Shown: in pieces, positions 15,856 through 22,025 of the stretch
Layout: every line of letters begins with the position of its first letter
How positions within the stretch are numbered: the first letter of the stretch is position 1
Assembly (NCBI GenBank): GCA_017421145.1
Contig: JAFOTA010000128.1
Coordinates: 1-22,025 of the forward strand
Reading direction: 5' to 3'
Source of the DNA: Treponema sp.
GTDB taxonomy: Bacteria; Spirochaetota; Spirochaetia; Treponematales; Treponemataceae
Length of the DNA stretch: 22,025 nt
Program-made: the position numbers and the translations under genes
The notes under the pieces: model-generated
Told to the model about the DNA's origin: nothing
Seen by the model: only the letters and a program-made list of their open reading frames with translations
Databases searched by the model: none

Positions 15856-18444
15856 GTGGCTCTTATCATAGTAGGTTCATTGCTTGCCGGTACTGCGACT
15901 GCCGGTGCATCAGGCCTTCTTACGCTCCCGATGATTTCGCTGATACTTGATCCGATCGGTCTTCCGGTGGAATCCATACTCGTGGTTTTCATGGCCATTG
16001 ATTCGCTGATCGACCCGATGAGAACCCTTCTGATCGTCTACGTGAACATTGCGACAACCGCACTTGTGGCATCCAAGAAAAAGAAGAAAAATGCCGGTGT
16101 CCTTCCTGAGGCCGGTTCACTTGCGGATGATGCAGAGGAGATTGAAGCCGAAGAAGTTTCTGTTACGGAACCGGAAGATTATGATGAAGAAATTGAAGAA
16201 AAGACAGCTCCGGTAATCAAGGAACCTGTGCATGAGAAAAAATCTTCTGTTCTTGCGGCGGTTTCTTCTCCGAAAAAGACATCTTCCGTGCACCACGGCA
16301 TGGTCAGAAAGCACAAGGACGGCGTAAAGGTAAGGATCAGGGATGCTCTCATCCTCGTGAACACCATGCTCCTTGTAATCACCGCTTCGATAATCATATT
16401 CATAAACTCACATGGAACCCAGGATTCCGTATATTCCGTTTCCACAAACCTTGTCACTGAAATCCTCCAGTCAGTTGACACAAAGCTTGAGGCATACTAT
16501 AACCCTGCGTCTCAGGAAATACACGGCATTGTATTCCACTATTGGAATGAGGACATCTACCATTTCCAGAATGACAATGAGGCCGCGCTGGATTATTTCA
16601 TGGAAATCCTGGACACACACAAGGAATTCGCCATGGTCTACTTCGGTGACACCAAGGGAAACCTCATAATGGGACGAAGGATGCCCGACGGCTCCCTCAC
16701 AAGACGCTACATAACCCGTACCGACGATACTGTCTACACCAAGTACGTTCATGAAAACAGGATATACAACGCAACCTTCCCAAACACTACGGAAAGCGCC
16801 GCAACCGGATACGATCCAAGGTCAAGGGGCTGGTACAAGAAAGCAGTCTCACAAAAGCAGACTGTCTGGACGAACGTCTACATTTTCGCCACGGGAAACA
16901 TGCCGGGATTCTCATGTGCCTCCCCGATTTATGATGACGACGGAAATCTGCTCGGCGTTGCTTGCATAGACATTGAGATACGGGATCTTTCGCTCTATCT
17001 TGGAAACATATCCACTCCGGCGAACTCCCGTCTTTTCATCTACGATCAGGACAACCAGATAATAGCGAAGCCCATGAAAAACGGGGATCCTATCGACACT
17101 CTGCTCAACGTGTATCCAGAGGCGGACGGAAGCAGCACTTACAGCATGAAAACGGTCAACGACGGATCAGATCCTATAATAGCGGAAGCGTTCAATTTCA
17201 CCCAGGGCAAGGAGAACTCCGACGGAATCAATGTTTTTGAAACCGGCGGAAAGAAATACTTCTGCAAAGTTGACACAATGAGCATTGACAAGGATCTTTC
17301 GCTCAACGTGGGCATGATCATTCCTGACGAGGACATAATGGGTACGGTCTACAAGAACAACAGGACCGTGATGATAATATCAGTGATCGTAATAATAATT
17401 GCGATACTGATCTCCATACTGATTTCATCCCTGATTTCAAAGCCGATGAAAGTCCTTTCAACCGAGATGAACAACATCAGGAAGCTTTCGATAGATGATA
17501 CGGCCGTGGACATAGATTCCGGAATCAAGGAAATAGATACTATGGTCTATTCGTTCCAGGGCATGAAGCAGGGTCTGATAAACTTCAAGAAATACGTTCC
17601 TTCCGATCTTGTTTCCATGCTCATAAGGGACAATCAGAATGCGGAGATAGGCGGCAAAAAACAGGTGCTCACGCTGATGTTCTCGGACATAGAGAATTTC
17701 ACCGGCATTGCGGAAATGACCAAGCCTGAGGAGCTTATCGGACGGCTCTATGATTATTTCTCCCTGCTTGCACACACGATCACCGACAACAAGGGAACAA
17801 TAGACAAGTACATAGGCGATTCCATCATGGCATTCTGGGGCGCTCCTGTGGAGATTGAGGTGAAGACCCACGCACGCCTTGCATGTCTTTCTGCCTTGAC
17901 CTGCCAGATTCAGGGATTCAATCTTTCGAACGTTTGGACGAAGGAGGGTAAGCCCAGGTTCCGCACAAGATTCGGAATACACACAGGTGAGGTCGTCGTA
18001 GGAAACATGGGATCCGATGAAAGAATCAACTATACGGTCCTCGGAGATAGCGTGAACCTTGCCAGCCGCCTTGAAGGACTCAACAAATTCTACGGAACCG
18101 AAATCATCGCGAGCGGTGCCACGCATGAGCTTGTGAAGGATGAATTCGAATTCCGTATGCTTGACAAGATAACCGTAAAGGGAAAGATACTGCCGATATA
18201 CATCTACGAGCTTCTTGCGGAAAAGGACAAGATCGACCGTGCCGTTCTTAAGGCATATCAGGTCTATGAGATGGGGCTTAAGTATTACTTCGACGGGGAG
18301 TGGGACAAGTGCATTCAGTACATGGATGCCGTCATAACCCGCATAGATGACAGCGCGGCCAAAGTGATAAAAGAGCGTGCGGAGAAGTTCAAGGCGAATC
18401 CTCCCGAAAAATGGAACGGTATCTATGCATTCGACAAAAAATAG
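15856..18444 (+). CDS. Distal part: SDF C-terminus, dCache sensor, HAMP and class III adenylate cyclase
   Basis: The reading is open from 15796; the first start-type codon is GTG 15856, inside a membrane helix and with no RBS, so it is unlikely to be a natural start. It begins with the end of SDF (hairpin 2 and helix 8, with the AIDSLIDPMRT segment). Counting from 15856, a linker rich in Lys then Glu runs 73-160, and membrane helices lie at 163-184 and 505-527, enclosing a dCache domain with Tyr319, Arg324, Trp326, Tyr327, Tyr342 and Asp372. HAMP follows. The cyclase domain has metal ligands Asp611 (MFSD) and Asp655 (YIGDS), purine-selecting Lys651 and Thr727 (the Lys/Thr pair of class IIIb adenylate cyclases), and transition-state Asn734 and Arg738. 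The catalytic set is complete, so the predicted product is cAMP. The last 20 nt overlap the racemase gene. Confidence 0.82.
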   Translation: MALIIVGSLLAGTATAGASGLLTLPMISLILDPIGLPVESILVVFMAIDSLIDPMRTLLIVYVNIATTALVASKKKKKNAGVLPEAGSLADDAEEIEAEEVSVTEPEDYDEEIEEKTAPVIKEPVHEKKSSVLAAVSSPKKTSSVHHGMVRKHKDGVKVRIRDALILVNTMLLVITASIIIFINSHGTQDSVYSVSTNLVTEILQSVDTKLEAYYNPASQEIHGIVFHYWNEDIYHFQNDNEAALDYFMEILDTHKEFAMVYFGDTKGNLIMGRRMPDGSLTRRYITRTDDTVYTKYVHENRIYNATFPNTTESAATGYDPRSRGWYKKAVSQKQTVWTNVYIFATGNMPGFSCASPIYDDDGNLLGVACIDIEIRDLSLYLGNISTPANSRLFIYDQDNQIIAKPMKNGDPIDTLLNVYPEADGSSTYSMKTVNDGSDPIIAEAFNFTQGKENSDGINVFETGGKKYFCKVDTMSIDKDLSLNVGMIIPDEDIMGTVYKNNRTVMIISVIVIIIAILISILISSLISKPMKVLSTEMNNIRKLSIDDTAVDIDSGIKEIDTMVYSFQGMKQGLINFKKYVPSDLVSMLIRDNQNAEIGGKKQVLTLMFSDIENFTGIAEMTKPEELIGRLYDYFSLLAHTITDNKGTIDKYIGDSIMAFWGAPVEIEVKTHARLACLSALTCQIQGFNLSNVWTKEGKPRFRTRFGIHTGEVVVGNMGSDERINYTVLGDSVNLASRLEGLNKFYGTEIIASGATHELVKDEFEFRMLDKITVKGKILPIYIYELLAEKDKIDRAVLKAYQVYEMGLKYYFDGEWDKCIQYMDAVITRIDDSAAKVIKERAEKFKANPPEKWNGIYAFDKK

Positions 18445-19195
18445 GATTGCGATAGGCATAGTAGGCGGTCTTGGTCCCTATGCCGGACTGGATCTGGAAA
18501 AAAAGGTGTTTGACAGCGTGGATGCACAGAGCGATCAGGATTATCCCGACGTAATGATGATTTCCGCGCCTTCCCTGATCACCGACAGGTCGTTTTATAT
18601 AATGCACCCTGAAACCGACAACCCCTGTACCGGAATCGAGTATGTTATACAGAAACTTTCCGATGCGGGAGCCACCCACATAGCGATCCCATGCAACACG
18701 GCACATGCCCCGATCATAATGAACCAGGTGCGCAGGTTCATAGAGATAAACGGAATTGACGTGAAGCTTTTCAACATCGTGGAGGAAACCTACAAGTGGG
18801 TAAGGGGAAACTGCAGTAGCCGGGATATAGTGCTCTACGCCACGAAAGGAACGTACTGGTCAGGGGTATACAGGAATCTCTTTGAAAATGACAGCGACTA
18901 CAGGATAATAGAGCCGGACGATGACGACAAGGAGCTGATCTGGGAATCCATCTACAACCGTGATTTCGGGATAAAGGCATTCTCCAACCCTGTGAAGGAG
19001 CAGGCACTTGAAAACCTCATGTCGGTTACTAAAAAGATGATCGGACGCGGCTATGACACTTTCATCATGGGATGCACCGAGATTCCGCTTGCAATGGGCC
19101 GTTTCAATCTTCCCATAACGCTTGTGGATCCGGCGAAGATTCTTGCCCGCGCACTGGTCAGCGCAGTATGCCCGGAAAGGCTTAAAGAACCTTAG
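18425..19195 (+). CDS. Aspartate/glutamate racemase family protein (256 aa)
   Basis: This cytosolic, cofactor-independent racemase interconverts L- and D-amino acids, typically Asp or Glu. The two catalytic cysteines are present: Cys90 in IPCNTAHA and Cys217 in MGCTEIPL. The N-terminal GIVGGLGPYAG segment and the length fit the aspartate racemase / broad-specificity racemase branch rather than MurI. The start is taken as ATG 18425, 20 nt inside the end of the cyclase frame; the frame is open upstream but that part is cyclase coding sequence in another frame. No strong RBS precedes it, which fits translational coupling to the cyclase. Its place after an acidic amino acid symporter suggests that it processes or generates the amino acid handled by the module (inference). 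Confidence 0.87.
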   Translation: MHSTKNRIAIGIVGGLGPYAGLDLEKKVFDSVDAQSDQDYPDVMMISAPSLITDRSFYIMHPETDNPCTGIEYVIQKLSDAGATHIAIPCNTAHAPIIMNQVRRFIEINGIDVKLFNIVEETYKWVRGNCSSRDIVLYATKGTYWSGVYRNLFENDSDYRIIEPDDDDKELIWESIYNRDFGIKAFSNPVKEQALENLMSVTKKMIGRGYDTFIMGCTEIPLAMGRFNLPITLVDPAKILARALVSAVCPERLKEP

Positions 19196-19207
19196 GAACC
19201 GCAATCC

Positions 19208-19237
19208 ATGCACCGGGGTTGGTGATTTTGCATTTTT
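19208..19237 (+). terminator. Weak candidate terminator after the racemase gene
   Basis: CACC (19211-19214) pairs with GGTG (19221-19224) around GGGGTT, and an outer ATG/CAT pairing (19208-19210 with 19231-19233) leads into TTTTT at 19233-19237. The stem is short and gapped, so this is only a possibility. The rest of 19196-19387 is AT-rich and non-coding; I see no RNA gene or clear motif there. Confidence 0.25.
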
Positions 19238-19387
19238 CCATCAAAAATTTCATGGCAGCATCGAAAATTACATAGCGTTATTTTACGATTGTTCTTAGGT
19301 TTTGACGCTATATATGGTGTGTGTCGGTTGCCGGATTTGCCGTGCCATTATTTATCGGAGAAAATTTGATTTTTTTTAAAATTTTCC

Positions 19388-19415
19388 TTGCAAAAAGTTT
19401 ATTTGGATATATAAT
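19388..19415 (+). promoter_or_regulatory. Promoter of the 159-aa secreted protein gene
   Basis: TTGCAA (19388-19393) and a perfect TATAAT (19410-19415) are 16 bp apart in an AT-rich tract. Transcription would begin near 19422, giving a leader of about 24 nt that contains the strong RBS GAGAGGTGAT (19433-19442) before ATG 19446. The combination predicts high expression. Confidence 0.7.
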
Positions 19416-19445
19416 AAAACTATCTTTTTTAAGAGAGGTGATTTT

Positions 19446-19925
19446 ATGAAAAAGATTTTAGCATTTGTAGCAGTTGCTTTTATTGCAGTTGCCTCAACAT
19501 TTGCAGCTGGTGCTCAGATTGAGGGAACATGGAATGATGCAAAGTGGAATGCTAACTGGACTCTGGGAGCAGACACAGATGGAAACTTTGCAGTTATTCT
19601 TACAAATGCAAAGACCGGCAAACAGATTTACAAGTTCACAGAGAAGAACATTGATGGTAAGTTCGAGTGGAACGTAGGTATGGACGGAGTTTCTCTTTCA
19701 TTTACATGCAAGAAGACTCTTCGCTCATATAAGTTCACAAAGGGAGTCAGCCTCAGCACAGACCTTACACTTAACATCGTTCCACAGTGGAAGCAGGCTG
19801 AATATGAAGTTAGCATGCCGATGGTAGGAAACAACCTTTCTGCTCCTGAAGTAAAGGCACCGGAAGTGAATGTTTCTACACCTTCTGTAAGCGTTTCTAG
19901 CGATGGAGTTAACGCTTCATTCTAA
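19446..19925 (+). CDS. Secreted hypothetical protein (159 aa), probably highly expressed
   Basis: I do not recognise the family. Residues 1-21 are a typical signal peptide (MKKILAFVAVAF then ASTFAAG) with likely cleavage near AAGA; there is no lipobox. The mature part is short, Trp-rich and looks like a small beta-sandwich or barrel (EGTWNDAKWNANWTLG, then alternating polar and hydrophobic strands to about residue 120). It is followed by a low-complexity tail with APEVKAPEV and STPSVSVSS repeats and a terminal Phe. Isoleucine is coded only by ATT or ATC, never ATA, and Ala mostly by GCA/GCT. Neighbouring genes use ATA freely, so codon use is of the highly expressed type. It is a single-gene unit with promoter, strong RBS and terminator. 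A periplasmic or surface location is inferred. Confidence 0.8.
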   Translation: MKKILAFVAVAFIAVASTFAAGAQIEGTWNDAKWNANWTLGADTDGNFAVILTNAKTGKQIYKFTEKNIDGKFEWNVGMDGVSLSFTCKKTLRSYKFTKGVSLSTDLTLNIVPQWKQAEYEVSMPMVGNNLSAPEVKAPEVNVSTPSVSVSSDGVNASF

Positions 19926-19943
19926 GAGATTCATTCTCTTGTT

Positions 19944-19973
19944 AAGGGCTGCCTTTTTAGGCGGCCCTTTTTT
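19944..19973 (+). terminator. Intrinsic terminator after the secreted-protein gene
   Basis: GGGCTGCC (19946-19953) pairs with GGCGGCCC (19960-19967), with one T-G wobble, around a TTTTTA loop, and is followed by six T (19968-19973). A smaller hairpin, AAGAGA with TCTCTT, precedes it just after the stop codon. Both are seen directly. Confidence 0.88.
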
Positions 19974-20041
19974 CTTGCCCAAGCAGTGTTTTTTGGGTAT
20001 CTTTCGTATTAAGTTGAATTTTAGTACATCGGGGAGGTGTC

Positions 20042-21367
20042 ATGTATTCAAAGGACGATGCGGCTCAGTTTCCGCCTATGGGATGGAATTCCTACGACTA
20101 TTACAACACAATGGTAAATGAGGCTCAGGTTAGGGCGAATGCTGAGTACATGGCGGCGAATCTTAAAAAATACGGTTGGGAGTATATCGTCATAGACATA
20201 CAGTGGTCGGATCCTGATGCAGGCTCCCTGAATCCCAGCGTGCAGTATATTCCTTTCAGCAGATTCTGCGTGGATGGGTATTCAAGGCAGATTCCGGCAC
20301 CTAACCGTTTTCCTTCAAGTGCGGGAGGCAAAGGATTCGCTCCGCTTGCTGAATACATACATTCGCTCGGACTGAAATTCGGACTCCACATGATGCGCGG
20401 CATACCGAGGTTCTGTGCGCACGAGCATGCAAAAATCCTTGGAACCGACGTTACTGCGGACAAAATAGCAAATCCGTACAGCATAAGCAGATGGAATCCC
20501 GACATGTACGGCGTTGACTGCTCAAAAAAAGGCGCACAGGAATACTATGACAGCATTTTTGCACTGTATGCGTCGTGGGGCGTGGATTACGTGAAGGTTG
20601 ACGACATCTGCAACACAAACATGTATCCGAATGATCCGTATTCGGCGGAAAAAGAAATAGAGGCGATTGCGCATGCCATAGAAAAATCCGGGAGAAAGAT
20701 GGTTCTTTCGCTGAGTCCCGGTCCTGCCGTAATCGAAAAAGCCTGGCACCTTGAAAAATACGCAAACATGTGGCGCATCACCGATGATTTCTGGGACACA
20801 TGGCCGCTTCTAAAAGGCATGTTCGAGCGCTGCGAAGTCTGGCAGAAACATGTGGGCGGAGGAAACTGGCCTGACTGCGACATGCTCCCGATTGGAAAGC
20901 TTGGCTATGGTTTCGGAAACGAATGGTATACCAGGCTTACGGAAGACGAGCAGAAAACCATGATGACCCTATGGTGCATGTTCAGAAGCCCCCTGATGAT
21001 CGGAACCGACCTGACTCAGCTTGATGAAAAGACCCTCCCGCTCATAACGAACCTTGAGGTGCTTTACCTTGAAAAAAACAGCCACGGAGCTTTCCAATTG
21101 TACCGGGATGAAGAAAAATGCGTCTGGGTCAGTTTTGGTAACGGATGTCCTGCAAGAGGTGCATGCGTGAACCTTGCGTTCTTCAATTTCAAGGATACTG
21201 CGGCCGAAGTTTCCGTAAATCTAAGCGAAATAGGCGTTCTGCTGCCCGAAACCCTGTATTCACAGCGCGACCTCTGGGAAAAAAAGGACTATGCCCCCGT
21301 CCAGGGAGATTCGGAGCTTTCAAAGACAGTCCCTGCGCATGGAACCGTTCTTATTCAGCTGCGTTGA
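20042..21367 (+). CDS. GH27-family alpha-galactosidase-like glycoside hydrolase (441 aa)
   Basis: This is a retaining glycosidase of the GH27 (beta/alpha)8-barrel type, most likely an alpha-galactosidase acting on imported oligosaccharides. The N-terminal PPMGWNSYDYY segment (residues 11-21) is the GH27 hallmark. The nucleophile is Asp187 in DYVKVDD, and the acid/base is Asp249 in WRITDDFWDTW, aligned by me with the family. There is no signal peptide, so it is cytosolic and depends on a sugar importer not in this window. The length is normal: a barrel of about 340 residues and a C-terminal beta-sandwich. ATG 20042 has a strong RBS, GGGGAGGTG at 20031-20039. Other GH27 activities, such as alpha-N-acetylgalactosaminidase, cannot be excluded. 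It stands alone between two secreted-protein genes. Confidence 0.88.
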   Translation: MYSKDDAAQFPPMGWNSYDYYNTMVNEAQVRANAEYMAANLKKYGWEYIVIDIQWSDPDAGSLNPSVQYIPFSRFCVDGYSRQIPAPNRFPSSAGGKGFAPLAEYIHSLGLKFGLHMMRGIPRFCAHEHAKILGTDVTADKIANPYSISRWNPDMYGVDCSKKGAQEYYDSIFALYASWGVDYVKVDDICNTNMYPNDPYSAEKEIEAIAHAIEKSGRKMVLSLSPGPAVIEKAWHLEKYANMWRITDDFWDTWPLLKGMFERCEVWQKHVGGGNWPDCDMLPIGKLGYGFGNEWYTRLTEDEQKTMMTLWCMFRSPLMIGTDLTQLDEKTLPLITNLEVLYLEKNSHGAFQLYRDEEKCVWVSFGNGCPARGACVNLAFFNFKDTAAEVSVNLSEIGVLLPETLYSQRDLWEKKDYAPVQGDSELSKTVPAHGTVLIQLR

Positions 21368-21376
21368 TATTGGCAC

Positions 21377-21405
21377 TTCAAAAAAAATCCGAAAAGTTAT
21401 AGAAT
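21377..21405 (+). promoter_or_regulatory. Candidate promoter for the partial exported-protein gene
   Basis: TTCAAA (21377-21382) and TAGAAT (21400-21405) are 17 bp apart, matching consensus at 4/6 and 5/6. The leader would be about 90 nt and contains a small ATGGT/ACCAT hairpin. No terminator for the GH27 gene is visible, so readthrough is also possible. Confidence 0.4.
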
Positions 21406-21504
21406 GGAAGATGGTGGTTGTACCATTCGGAAGTTTTTGACGGCGGCTTCGAAAGGCTTGTTTTTGTCCGCTGCCTGATGGTTGCCTGTTTTGGGAGTGA
21501 ATGT

Positions 21505-22025
21505 ATGAAGAAAAAGATTTTGATTTCCCTTTTTTCCGCTTTTTTGCTGACTGGTTCCGTCTTTGCGGAGGAAGTCGCCGCTGTAGTCCGCTATGGTGTT
21601 TTCGGCAGTGCGAATGCAATCTTCAACGGTCATGCTGCCGATGCTTCCGGTGATTTCGGAGCGGGCGTTTCATTTGAGTACGGAATGCCTTTTTATGCAT
21701 GGGGAAAACAGAACGGACTAAAGCTCAGCCTTTCGTACAATCCTCTCATGGACGTGAAGCATCCTGTTACGGAAGGAACCGACGTTGATTTTTTGATCGG
21801 ATACTGGGTGCGTTTTCCGTTCGGGCTTTCTGATTTTGCTTTCCAGCCTGAAATAGACTACGGCATTGCATTCAAATACGTCACTTCCGGTACTACGACG
21901 GCATGCACTATGGATCCCAAGCTTCTGGTAGGCCTTTCGTTCAGATGGAACAGCCTGAATTTTGCCAAGGGAAACCTTGAATTTGAAGCTACGCCGCTTT
22001 TCGGAGTCGAAACTTCTGCCGCAAA
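21505..22025 (+). CDS. Exported, probably outer-membrane beta-barrel-like protein (N-terminal part)
   Basis: The frame is open from ATG 21505 to the window end (173 codons), so the gene is cut by the window. GGGAG at 21493-21497 is 7 nt before ATG 21505, which favours it over the out-of-frame ATG at 21501. Residues 1-21 form a clear signal peptide (MKKKILISLFSAFLL, then SVFA before EE). The mature part alternates short amphipathic strands rich in Gly, Phe, Tyr and Trp with glycine turns, for example FGAGVSFEYG, LKLSLSYNP and LVGLSFRW. This is the look of a spirochaete outer-membrane beta-barrel, though no specific family is recognised. Transport or adhesion roles cannot be read from this part. 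Confidence 0.7.
   Translation, partial: MKKKILISLFSAFLLTGSVFAEEVAAVVRYGVFGSANAIFNGHAADASGDFGAGVSFEYGMPFYAWGKQNGLKLSLSYNPLMDVKHPVTEGTDVDFLIGYWVRFPFGLSDFAFQPEIDYGIAFKYVTSGTTTACTMDPKLLVGLSFRWNSLNFAKGNLEFEATPLFGVETSAA

Larger units (their letters stand above)
14824..18444 (+). pseudogene. Interrupted fusion gene: SDF symporter - dCache - HAMP - adenylate cyclase
   Basis: Frames 14824-15795 and 15856-18444 are the same frame, and the 60 nt between them (15796-15855) also read as normal SDF helix 7 sequence. Only one codon, TAA 15793-15795, interrupts 1206 sense codons. Read through, the layout is: SDF domain about 1-416, cytoplasmic Lys and acidic linker 417-505, membrane helix about 507-528, periplasmic dCache about 530-848, membrane helix about 849-871, HAMP to about 920, cyclase about 925-1130, and a C-terminal helical tail. 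Membrane topology is consistent throughout. Labelled pseudogene because of the stop; recent nonsense mutation, sequencing error and programmed readthrough all remain open. Confidence 0.75.

Noticed and set aside
15856..15858. GTG 15856 as the real start of an independent cyclase gene
   Set aside because: It lies inside a conserved SDF membrane segment, has no RBS, and the same frame is open and SDF-like back to the TAA at 15793.
17458..18459. 333-codon minus-strand ORF opposite the cyclase domain
   Set aside because: The plus-strand frame has complete cyclase motifs; the minus frame has no recognisable domain or RBS and is a mirror of coding bias.
19238..19387. Possible small RNA or riboswitch in the intergenic region
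   Set aside because: AT-rich with no stable extended stem, no known motif and no terminator before the next promoter.

Overview
The window looks like a chromosomal segment of a host-associated Treponema or a close spirochaete relative. The clues are a giant membrane-anchored coiled-coil protein of a spirochaete type, a CarD-type regulator directly upstream of a fused ispDF gene, and mid-GC sequence with Treponema-like lineage features. This is inference from gene content, because no rRNA or other marker is present.

Layout. Positions 1-1107 hold a 55-aa acidic small protein (164-331) and a HAD-family phosphatase (406-1077) with its own promoter and an intrinsic terminator. Positions 1168-11907 are one 3579-aa ORF: an N-terminal membrane helix, then 222 eleven-residue (hendecad) units in strict register with a single 7-residue break, then less regular coiled coil, and a small helix-turn-helix-like C-terminal domain. 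It ends at a strong terminator (11927-11965). On the minus strand, convergent to it, are carD (13202-13843) and ispDF (11983-13212), overlapping by 11 nt and driven by a near-consensus promoter placed almost on the carD start codon.

Positions 13969-19195 (plus strand) form the most interesting unit. It runs from a periplasmic family-3 amino-acid-binding protein, through a glutamate/aspartate-type (SDF) symporter fused in one reading frame to a linker, a periplasmic dCache sensor, HAMP and a class III adenylate cyclase, to an aspartate/glutamate racemase. Every part points to acidic amino acids, and the output would be cAMP. The SDF part keeps the residues that hold the amino acid in Glt(Ph)-type transporters but has lost the sodium-site residues I can align, and the dCache part carries the amino-acid recognition signature. 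The fusion is interrupted by one in-frame TAA at 15793-15795, with no frameshift and no other damage. It is either a recent nonsense mutation, a sequence error, or a readthrough/split arrangement.

Positions 19196-22025 hold a roughly 250-nt intergenic region, a 159-aa secreted protein with highly expressed-type codon use, its own promoter, RBS and terminator, a cytoplasmic GH27 alpha-galactosidase-like enzyme, and the start of an exported beta-rich (outer-membrane-like) protein that runs off the window.
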